Below are positions 1-7,700 of a stretch of DNA of 29,141 bases, in pieces (within the stretch, counting starts at the first letter, position 1; each line of letters starts with the position of its first letter). Source of the DNA: a virus; IMG/VR virus record IMGVR_UViG_3300020473_000097, positions 1 through 29,141 of that record. One strand, 5' to 3'. Position numbers and translations under genes: made by a program. Under the pieces are notes generated by a model, which saw only the letters and a program-made list of their open reading frames with translations, was not told the DNA's origin and made no database searches.

Positions 1-847
1 CAATCACAATGGCTGATTTTGTAACACCACCGTCATTAATTTTAAAATTGATGTCTCCGTCCGCGGTGGTGTTTTGGATATTAAGATCATTTGATGACAT
101 ACCAATCGACACATCACCATCTGCACCTAAAACTAAAGATGCGTCATTCTGTATAGTAATTGTGCCAGTTGTTGTGTCATCTGCATTAGATCTCAAATAG
201 TTTGCCGCGGCAATACCACCAAGTGCATCTGCATCTGTGGCTGTTCCTGTGAATTTGATTCCTGATATTGTGCTTGATATCTGTGTACCAGCAGTAATTG
301 TAGAAAATCCTGTAATGGTTGTACCAGGAGTAAACGAGTTTTGTGATGTAATAGCAACCACATTGTCTGAAATAGTGTGTGCCAAATATGTTTGTGTGAC
401 ACCTGATGTGTCTGTTACTGTTGATACAATAGTTCCTGATGTTGTACCACCTGATGATGATGTTGGACCAACTAATATCCATGCTGATCCCGAGTACACA
501 TACAACTGACCATTTGCAGTATCATACCATAGATCACCCTGTGCCGCTGAACTTGGACTTGACTGTGAATTTACAGCAGATCCTGTTGTTTTAAACTGTG
601 CGCCATCATACACTTTTAATTGATTCGTTGTTGTGTCGTAAAATGTTTGACCAACTAAAGGAGATGCTGGTGCATTGGCTGTTGTATTTGCAAAGTTTTC
701 TGATAATTTAATTTGGTTCTCGTTCAGTACCTCACCATACCCTGCATAGTTTTTACCAATCAGTGTTATACTGTAGGTTGTATTAATGGCACCATCGGCT
801 ACTGTGACTAATGCCGTTCCGTCTGTTTTGTTAATTGTATATGCCAT
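1..847 (-). CDS. Tail-fibre-like virion protein, second paralogue (3' end beyond window)
   Basis: I translated the minus strand from ATG at 847; it stays open for 282 codons to the left edge, so the C-terminus is missing. The first residues, MAYTINKTDGT, are identical to those of the 694-aa protein encoded at 1942-4026. The two then align through GKNYAGYGEVLNEN, two copies of a module around LWYD/FYDTTT...YxG, and a downstream stretch NYLRSNADDTTTGT...LGADGDVSI...NDGGVTK. These Asn/Asp/Gly/Thr-rich repeats are typical of trimeric fibre shafts of marine T4-like phages, so a fibre or fibre-attachment role is inferred. AAGGA at 856-860 lies 8 bases before the ATG. There is no signal peptide or membrane segment. 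The exact fibre type (long, short, whisker) cannot be told. Confidence 0.85.
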   Translation of the reverse strand, partial: MAYTINKTDGTALVTVADGAINTTYSITLIGKNYAGYGEVLNENQIKLSENFANTTANAPASPLVGQTFYDTTTNQLKVYDGAQFKTTGSAVNSQSSPSSAAQGDLWYDTANGQLYVYSGSAWILVGPTSSSGGTTSGTIVSTVTDTSGVTQTYLAHTISDNVVAITSQNSFTPGTTITGFSTITAGTQISSTISGIKFTGTATDADALGGIAAANYLRSNADDTTTGTITIQNDASLVLGADGDVSIGMSSNDLNIQNTTADGDINFKINDGGVTKSAIVI

Positions 848-867
848 TGTTTGTATCCTTAATTATA

Positions 868-1437
868 CTATTTTTTCTTCCTTAGGTCAAGCATTTGCTC
901 ATGTGTTGTCTGTAATTCTGGCTTTGTCTTCACTTTGACTTTTCCCTTTTCGTCCTCTGCTATTTCAAATGCATCACTCTTTAGAGCACCTTGTCTTAAT
1001 TCATCAGCAACAGATATGTACTCATAGGTATCTGGATTTGAACTATATATTTTAATCTGCTCTTTTACTTCTTTTCTGTATCTATCAATATAGTCACGCA
1101 ATTCTTCAAAACGTGGCGTATTAGGCAACTCGCTTTGATTCAGCATCTCTATTATTATATTTATTTGTTTGTGTACTGGATACTTTTGTAAAACTTTAAC
1201 ATTGGCACCATAAATTAGTTCACTTTCCTTAATTACAGGACGATCATGCATTGGTTTAACTGATCCAGTTTCGTAATTGCCATCATAATATTCTGTGTCA
1301 ACATCAATTTCAACTTCTTTTACTAAAAAGGCCGCTCTTTCATCAATACGCTTGTCTTCTTCCATTTCTTTTGTAAGAACACCCATGAATATTCCATTGG
1401 GTTTTGAAAAAAGTAAATTTAATTTTTCTTTTGCCAT
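868..1437 (-). CDS. Unknown 189-aa protein between fibre genes
   Basis: The product is soluble and highly charged, rich in Lys and Glu, and ends in a basic LRKKK. The frame stays open up to 1470, but I chose the ATG at 1437 (MAKEKLNLLF). It shares its A with the TAA stop of the oxygenase gene (TAATG) and has a strong AGGAG 7 bases upstream at 1445-1449, which favours coupled translation from that codon. The middle, around residues 80-130, is predicted helical (KYPVHKQINIIIEMLNQ followed by RYRKEVKEQIKIY). I do not recognise the family. The Y-P-x3-Q pattern faintly recalls small fibre-assembly proteins, and its place between two fibre paralogues fits an assembly chaperone, but this is only inference from position. 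Confidence 0.75.
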   Translation of the reverse strand: MAKEKLNLLFSKPNGIFMGVLTKEMEEDKRIDERAAFLVKEVEIDVDTEYYDGNYETGSVKPMHDRPVIKESELIYGANVKVLQKYPVHKQINIIIEMLNQSELPNTPRFEELRDYIDRYRKEVKEQIKIYSSNPDTYEYISVADELRQGALKSDAFEIAEDEKGKVKVKTKPELQTTHEQMLDLRKKK

Positions 1438-1937
1438 TATGCTACTCCTGCCGAAGATGGAAACCAACACAATGCTAAACTGTATTTTGGCTGTTCATCT
1501 TCCCCAATTGGGGTTACTTCATGTGGTGTTGATATATGCATATCCATTAGTGCTCCTGGCTTTTCATCAACCAAATGTGCTTTATCATTTTCGTCATAGT
1601 ATTTAAAGTGTGGACGATCGGCCTGCAAGAAAACCAATTTGAACTTGTAATAACCTTCCCAAGTATCTCTGTGTTTGGGCAAGAAGTCACCTGCTTCATA
1701 TTTGTTAAGATGTGCTGTGCAAAATCCATCATCTTCATCAGGAACAGTATCAAAAATTGCCTCTTTCAACTCAGTTGGCATATTCCAATGTTTTATCTGT
1801 TTGATACTACCTGGGTTTTCTGGTGAGCCAAAGTAATCACCTTTCGGATCTCTTATTTTAAACATATGATCGTATTTCTCACAAAGTTTTAATATTCTTT
1901 TTGGGTCTGTACAATAATTTTCTATCAAATTATACAT
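1437..1937 (-). CDS. Fe(II)/2-oxoglutarate-dependent oxygenase, prolyl-4-hydroxylase type
   Basis: This is a 166-aa single-domain protein with a double-stranded beta-helix signature. HxD is seen at H89-R90-D91 (FLPKHRDTW) and the distal His at H139 (ISTPHEV). K151 lies 12 residues later, where the family carries the basic residue that binds the 2-oxoglutarate carboxylate. The family couples decarboxylation of 2-oxoglutarate to hydroxylation of protein side chains, nucleic-acid bases or small molecules; marine T4-like phages often carry such genes. The substrate here is unknown. The gene lies inside the fibre region, 4 bases after the 694-aa fibre gene. AGGAA at 1947-1951 lies 9 bases before the ATG, and the 189-aa gene overlaps its stop by one base. 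That linkage suggests either a virion-protein substrate or simply late expression. The catalytic residues look intact. Confidence 0.87.
   Translation of the reverse strand: MYNLIENYCTDPKRILKLCEKYDHMFKIRDPKGDYFGSPENPGSIKQIKHWNMPTELKEAIFDTVPDEDDGFCTAHLNKYEAGDFLPKHRDTWEGYYKFKLVFLQADRPHFKYYDENDKAHLVDEKPGALMDMHISTPHEVTPIGEDEQPKYSLALCWFPSSAGVA
1445..1449 (-). promoter_or_regulatory. Ribosome-binding site that sets the 189-aa start
   Basis: AGGAG on the minus strand lies 7 bases before the ATG at 1437. It decides that start over the in-frame ATG at 1470, which would overlap the oxygenase gene by more than 30 bases. Confidence 0.7.
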
Positions 1938-1941
1938 AATT

Positions 1942-4026
1942 TTATGTTCCTGATGTGTACCCCCAACTTGATCCAGTGTGAGTGTATATCAAGTCATTGT
2001 TACGACTTGGATTATTTACTGTACTTGTTGTGCTGATTGAAGATATTACAAAAACACCAATTACCCTGCTTTTATTAATTGACGATGACGATGTAACACT
2101 TTGCTGTGTACTGGCAATATGAGCCTTGTCACCACTGTTAAATTCACTTGCAGGAGCCAATGCGTTTAATAATTCAACCACAGAGCCTGATCCTGATCCT
2201 GTAATGTCTAGACCTTTTGTGTCCAGACTAAGATAGATATCATTTGGCACAGCCGCAATCTGAGTAGATATGTATGCTTTGATTGATTGCTGAGTTGCCA
2301 ATGCAGTTGCTGAATCACTTGAAAAGTTATCTTCGTCTAATACTGCTGTTACAGTTGCTCCACTTGCCAATGTCAAACTTGTATTAACAGTAATACCTCC
2401 ACCATCTACTATAGTGATAGCATCATCACCATCTGTGAATTCAATCTTTGGAGTTTGCAAAGATGTTGTGCCTTTTACTGTTGTTCCTTCTATAGTGCTT
2501 GTTGAAGTTATTGCACCCGAACCAACTGTGCCTGCCAAAGTTACGTTGGCACCTGAGAATGTTGCCGCAGTGGTTGTGCCTGATTTAATAATCAAGTTTC
2601 CACTTGTGTTAGTAAGACTTCCAAAAGTAACGCCATTGTCTTTGACAAAAACATCACCACCGTTAGCGTCTAGTATAATATCGGCCTCTGCATCTACTGT
2701 AAAATTATTAGAGGCAGTGATAGTTAAATCAGTTCCATCACCTTCAATTTTTTCTCCGTCATCACCAAAAGTTATTCCTATGTTTGCTGGTATGTCGATA
2801 TCACCGGATGTGCTGGTAAGTCCACCGTCTATAATGTCTACTTTTCCTGTGCCGTTTGTTTCTAATTTGAGGTTAGCATTAGAAGAAGCAGTTGCCACAG
2901 AATTGTCTGTGAGTGTTAGATTGCCTACAAAGAGTGTTCTCCATCTTTTACTGTCTGAGCCAATGTCAAAAGTCAAAGTCGTGTCTGGTCTTATGTTTGA
3001 AGCAATGTCTGCCGCAATAGTAAATGTGTCTGTACTAGATCCACCTAACGTAAGGTCACCGTCTAAGACTAGATCACCTGTTGCGTGTATTGATCCTGTA
3101 ACATCTAAAGCAAAAGATGAACTTGGTGATGTGTTTTGAATTCCAACTGACCCTGTGGCTCCATCTAGTGTTATTGGTGTTTTAGTAACACCACCATCAT
3201 TGACTGTAAATTTTATGTCTCCATCAAGTGTTACATTTGCAAAGATTATATCAGACGTATCAACAGTTAAACTTAAATCGCCATCGGCACCTAATGTCAT
3301 ACCTGAATCTGTTGCTATACCTATTGTGCCACTTGTTGTGTCATTAGTGTCAGAACGTAAAAACTGTTCTGAACTTATATTGTCTAATAAATCAGAATTT
3401 GTTGCTGTGCCATCAAATCTAAATAATGTCGAATCCCCTGAATTTTGAATGTTTATTCCTGGTCTAAACACCGCATCGCCATACCCGGAAGGCGTTGTCT
3501 TTGCTTCAAAAGTTTCATCGGAAATAATTGCTACTCTGATACCTGCCACATATATTGAAGCAACTGTTTTTGATGTGTCATCAGTCTTTGTAATTGTTTC
3601 AATGAATATCCCTGTTTGATTTGCTCCTGCTGTAAATGCCGGACCAATGACATCAAATCCTGCACCATTGTAACCTTTTAATTGATTAGTGGTTGTGTCA
3701 TACCATAAAGTTCCTTCTTGAATACTTGCTGTTGGGGGTGATGCAGTTGTGGCTATGCGTGGACTACCTGTTGGTATCCATGATGTGCCTGTGTACACAT
3801 ATAATAAATCATTTGTTTTGTCCCACCAAAGTTCTCCTTCTACAGGTGCAGTTGGTTGATTAGCACTTGATGAATTTTCTAATAACTTTACTAAATTTTC
3901 GTTGAATACCTCACCATAACTTTGATAGTTACGGCCAATAAATTTGACAGTGGATGAAGTTCCTAACGTGCCGTCTTCGACAGTTTCTAAAATTGTTCCA
4001 TCTGTTTTGTTTATGGTATATGCCAT
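1942..4026 (-). CDS. Tail-fibre-like virion protein, 694 aa
   Basis: The N-terminus MAYTINKTDGTILETV is shared with the truncated paralogue at 1-847 and probably forms the attachment domain. Residues about 60-130 hold two copies of a short module (GELWWDKTNDLLYVYTG and GTLWYDTTTNQLKGYNG). The centre is made of Gly/Asp/Thr-rich beta repeats such as NDGGVTK, LGADGDL and GDDGEKIEGDGTDLTI, which are common in marine phage fibres. Near the C-terminus is ALATQQSIKAYISTQI, another recurrent fibre motif, often followed by the distal or trimerisation part. There are no membrane or signal segments. The start has only a weak Shine-Dalgarno (AAGA, 3 bases away) and lies 5 bases after the 203-aa gene, so translation may depend on its neighbour. 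Fibre function is inferred from composition, motifs and position. Confidence 0.88.
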   Translation of the reverse strand: MAYTINKTDGTILETVEDGTLGTSSTVKFIGRNYQSYGEVFNENLVKLLENSSSANQPTAPVEGELWWDKTNDLLYVYTGTSWIPTGSPRIATTASPPTASIQEGTLWYDTTTNQLKGYNGAGFDVIGPAFTAGANQTGIFIETITKTDDTSKTVASIYVAGIRVAIISDETFEAKTTPSGYGDAVFRPGINIQNSGDSTLFRFDGTATNSDLLDNISSEQFLRSDTNDTTSGTIGIATDSGMTLGADGDLSLTVDTSDIIFANVTLDGDIKFTVNDGGVTKTPITLDGATGSVGIQNTSPSSSFALDVTGSIHATGDLVLDGDLTLGGSSTDTFTIAADIASNIRPDTTLTFDIGSDSKRWRTLFVGNLTLTDNSVATASSNANLKLETNGTGKVDIIDGGLTSTSGDIDIPANIGITFGDDGEKIEGDGTDLTITASNNFTVDAEADIILDANGGDVFVKDNGVTFGSLTNTSGNLIIKSGTTTAATFSGANVTLAGTVGSGAITSTSTIEGTTVKGTTSLQTPKIEFTDGDDAITIVDGGGITVNTSLTLASGATVTAVLDEDNFSSDSATALATQQSIKAYISTQIAAVPNDIYLSLDTKGLDITGSGSGSVVELLNALAPASEFNSGDKAHIASTQQSVTSSSSINKSRVIGVFVISSISTTSTVNNPSRNNDLIYTHTGSSWGYTSGT

Positions 4027-4031
4027 TTATC

Positions 4032-4643
4032 TTATGTGTCAACAAAGTTTGTTAAACTTTGAATCCTTACTGTATAATCTATTTGTATTAATCTATTCAA
4101 TGATTTTTGTACAGGATGAAAAATTACATGAGTAAGAAGTTTTCCTTCTCCTGCTGTGCCTTCCCATGAATACAAAGCAATCTCGTCAAATACAAAAGTG
4201 TCTGACATTGTAGTTGTATTATCAAACGCCGCCTGTCCTGATGGCTCACCATAGTCAAGTAAAGCAGTTACAATTATGTCGGTAAACTTGTTGCCAGTTG
4301 TGTGTCGCACTACAATTTTATTTCTGGCAGTATCATTGTTTAAGGCTGATAAATCATTTATACTTTTAAAATACGTTTGATTATATAAACTAGAATTGGC
4401 TCCTGAATTGTTTGGAGTAAGATAAGTTATTACTCCTGTTGAATCAACTGCCGTACCGCCATTACCAAAATGCATTTCTTCTATGTAACCAGTTGCTCTA
4501 TTAGTGACAGAATTTGCCAGTGCTTGTGAAAAATTCTCATAATGGATAGCATTTTCTTTTTGGACTAATATTTGAGGATTATTTTTTTCAGTTACATCAC
4601 TAATTTTAACAAATCCTCTTATATTTTGTTTTGATTTGTCCAT
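4032..4643 (-). CDS. Virion structural protein, 203 aa, baseplate/fibre-associated
   Basis: This is a soluble mixed alpha/beta protein. It starts with a module around GFVKISDVTE...ILVQKENAIHYENFS, followed by Gly/Asn-rich text (MHFGNGGTAVDSTGVITYL). It ends in a pattern common to phage fibre and baseplate adaptors: DEIALYS, a turn, then LTHVIFHPVQKS and a final beta strand. I recognise it as a type found in marine T4-like phages but not as any named T4 gene; by position it lies where T4 has gp8-gp10. Its ATG shares a base with the TAA of the 43-aa gene upstream, and GGAG lies 6 bases before it. The N-terminal module is echoed in that upstream gene, which suggests duplication. Confidence 0.8.
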   Translation of the reverse strand: MDKSKQNIRGFVKISDVTEKNNPQILVQKENAIHYENFSQALANSVTNRATGYIEEMHFGNGGTAVDSTGVITYLTPNNSGANSSLYNQTYFKSINDLSALNNDTARNKIVVRHTTGNKFTDIIVTALLDYGEPSGQAAFDNTTTMSDTFVFDEIALYSWEGTAGEGKLLTHVIFHPVQKSLNRLIQIDYTVRIQSLTNFVDT

Positions 4644-4774
4644 TAATCTCTCCGTTGTAGAATAATTTCACCGGTCTCAGCATCAGATATTTCTATAAAT
4701 CCTTCAACCAAAACACCTGAGTTTTCGTCTAATTTAGGTGTTTTTTTCTCTTCTTTTTTTGGTTCTTTATTCAT
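4643..4774 (-). CDS. Small 43-aa protein resembling the N-terminus of the next gene
   Basis: Reading the minus strand from ATG at 4774 gives 43 codons, starting MNKEPKKEEKKTP and ending GEIILQRRD, with TAA at 4643-4645 overlapping the next ATG by one base. AGAG at 4782-4785 lies 7 bases before the start. The first third is Lys/Glu-rich and probably disordered. The last third, GFIEISDAETGEIILQ, matches the start of the 203-aa protein encoded just downstream (GFVKISDVTE...ILVQ). The tight coupling, the ribosome-binding site and an open frame that exactly fills the 150-bp gap argue for a real gene. It could be a free copy of that N-terminal module, a leader peptide for coupling, or a decayed duplicate. 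Its function is unknown. Confidence 0.7.
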   Translation of the reverse strand: MNKEPKKEEKKTPKLDENSGVLVEGFIEISDAETGEIILQRRD

Positions 4775-4791
4775 GTTTGATCTCTATGTAT

Positions 4792-7700
4792 TTATTTCGG
4801 CAATCTTGACTCACCTTCAAGTAAGAATTTTGCCGGTACCGTAGTTGCATTTTGCATACCTTTGGCATTTGTAGCACTAGCAGGATCAGTTCCTTGATCA
4901 TACCATATTCTTCCTGTTTTGTGCTGTATTTTAATTGTTCTGCCACTAGCAGGTGCAGAAGTAAAGGTTATCCCTCTTGCACTATCTCCACCTATTGTAT
5001 AGTTGGCACTTGAATCATCATTTAGTCTACGCAATCTAATTCCGCCAACAAACACAGTTACTTCATCTGCTTCTGCAGGTTGTGTTGTCATGTCAAAGAA
5101 TGTTGTTGATCCATCGCCAGTGTAGGTGTCTGTTGTAATTGCATCACCAGAATTAGGTATAGTTTGGTTGGTCGACGCATCAACAACTTCTGTTCCACTA
5201 GGATAATTCGCTTTGGCTCCGGTTCCTAAGGTACCTCTTCGAATATTTGATAGTGTATTCCCATCTTTTGTGCTGTACTCGATTCTTTCCTTATCGATAA
5301 ACACCACTCCTGGGTAAGTTGTTGAAGGCGTCGCCAACACACTTCCGTCACGCACTGATATAGTGGTGTCAGAAATCAGTAATGGACTAGATAATTCAGT
5401 TATGTTTGCTTTTGCAATACGTTTGTAATGATATCTGTCCAAAATATCTTTGAAAATTCTAAAGCCTGTGGCAGGTGCAAGTTTGTCAGTGCTGATTGCT
5501 GTGACTACGACTCTGTCGACACTTGATCCATCCGTAATAAATCTTGGAGTAGGTATGTTAATTGTTTTAGAATCATCTTCTACACTGAAATCAACACCCT
5601 GTATTAATCTTTCTCCATTATATGTTACCCACAAGTAATTTGTATTTGAAATAATGTTGCTCATTGTGTATGTGTTTGATTCTTGCTGTTCGATTTGTAA
5701 TGCTTGATCATATCCCACTCGATATAATGTGATACTTGCAGTACCTGATGATGTTTCTGCACAGGATAAGACTGCGTTGCCACCTGAAACACTTGCACTG
5801 AATGTTAATAGACTTGCACTGGTTGGTTCATTGCTACTTAAAATGCCGAATTGGTTAAGATTTGCAGTAAGTCCATTTGCGGCCAAGGTAAGAATACCAG
5901 TTTCTCTATCACCGCCTCCTCCAATAATAGCAGAATAATAGTATATTGCTGATTGGTATTTGTCTGTGGTTTGACCTTGTGGTATTGAATCTAAGGTTAC
6001 ACCTGATCCATCTACTGTTTGTGGAGCAAAAAACTTTGTCCCCTCATCTTGGAATGTTGATGTGGTGCTACTCAAGGCAATTCTGTACAACCTCAGTAAT
6101 GTTGTTGGATCATCAGTATTTGCTTTGAGTTGTGCTGTACTTCCTGACATTGCTCCAGTAAATGTCATAAATTGCGTTGCTGTTGTATTTAGAATACCGT
6201 AGTGTGTTGTGTTAGCATTGGTACCATCAAAATGAAAAGTTACATATCCTGATTCATGTCCATCAACATCTCCTTTGGCATAATAAAAATACGTTGCCTG
6301 ATTCGTGTTATTAGTGGTTGAATCAATAACAGTTGCAGTACTATCATTCATATCAACAGCAATTACTGCCTCATTGATTCCACTTGCGGCCACTGTTGAC
6401 TCATCAAGATGTGTTTGCCAAAATCTTACATCTGCTGTGCCTGAAGTAGTTGTGCCTGTGATAGACACTTCAGAACCTGATATGCTGGCACTATACTCAA
6501 TTGTTTTTGTTGTGTCTGTAAACACCCTACCAAGCGATGATAAGAATACATTAGTTCCATCTGATAAGACTGTCAAAGTTTCTATTTGTGTGTTGCCATC
6601 CGAACCAACCGCAGAAATTTGATACTGAACTGCTTTCTTGGATGTTGTGTTGAAACTATCTATTGTTTTTCCGCCTGTGCCAACATTAAGTACTTCGCCA
6701 GCAAAATTGTTAGCCCCATAAAACGCCGCTGTGTTTTTCACACCACTGAATGTCTGTGTCTCGATATGCATTTCATCATGATTAGAAAATGTTGTTACCT
6801 TTATTACATCGCCTGCAGTAAATCCGCCTTGATCAACATTTAAATTTAATGAAGTGCTGTCAATTGTGTAATCATGTCCTGATTTTGTTGTGATTGCAAT
6901 CGCATCACCTTCGACAGGAGTGCCTGAAAATGTAACCTGGAATGTGGAGGCATCATAGGTCCAGTCTGCATTTACCTGTTGTCTGATCCCGTTGATATGT
7001 GCTTCTATATCACCTTGCACAATGTTTTGTCTTTCTGCTGGATCAGTTGGTATATCAAATATTCTTGTTGATCCGTCACCTGTGAAGTATGCTGTATCCG
7101 GCGGAACTAATCTAAGATTATTTCTAGTAACAATAGCGGCTGAATGGAAAGGTGGTGCCGACGATGGTGGAGATTGTAAAACGTAATTTTCAGTTGACCC
7201 ATCAAACAAGAATGTTTCAGTTTTTACTTCATTGAAAGTTTTTGTTGTTGTGTCTGTGAGTAGAATCTGTATGACAGAGTTTGCTACAGGCGCCGAACTA
7301 AAAGTTAAGTTTACACTTGAACTATCACCTGCATCTGAAATTGTAACAGTAGTTTTTGCCCCATTTACTGTTACATAGGCACGGCCAACTCTACTGATGG
7401 AACCAGCAACATTGAATACTGTGGTTGATCCATCTCCAGTTGCAGTAGTTTGATTAATAACATTAGCACCGCCTGTGCTAAATGTTTGTATCATAATATA
7501 ATCATTGACTGCCGGAGCAGTTGTAAATGTTATTGTTTTGTTAGGATAGTCTATGGTAAAATGAGTCGCTGTTGAGTCATGTATATTATCTAACAAATGA
7601 TTGTTTTTGTAAACAAAAATTGCTTCGTCGCTTTGTGGTAATAATGATAGTGCAAAGGTTGTGGTTGATCCATCTCCAAGGTATGTATTAATATCCACAA

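Noticed and set aside
186-482. Minus-strand frame of 98 codons inside the truncated fibre gene
   Set aside because: It is out of frame with the paralogous fibre reading frame, which is supported by alignment to the 694-aa protein; the Tyr/His/Cys-rich translation looks like a frame shadow.
860-867. TATAATTA on the minus strand, 7 of 8 matches to the late promoter
   Set aside because: Only 12 bases separate it from the ATG at 847, so a transcript starting six bases downstream would lack the ribosome-binding site; it also overlaps AAGGA. Probably AT-rich spacer.
2414-3139. Long open frame on the plus strand (241 codons) opposite the 694-aa fibre gene, and other plus-strand frames such as 22627-22998, 25531-25902 and 10424-10750
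   Set aside because: They lie entirely antisense to well-supported genes, have Val/Ser/Pro-rich composition expected from the complement of Asp/Thr-rich codons, lack convincing ribosome-binding sites and show no family motifs.
1942-4026. Short recurring motifs in the fibre gene considered as a CRISPR or DNA repeat array
   Set aside because: Copies differ at DNA level, have no constant spacing and stay in one reading frame, so they are protein repeats.
4789-4796. AATAAATA on the minus strand, 7 of 8 matches to the late promoter
   Set aside because: It overlaps the stop codon of the giant gene and lies 14 bases before the 43-aa start, too close for a promoter serving that gene.
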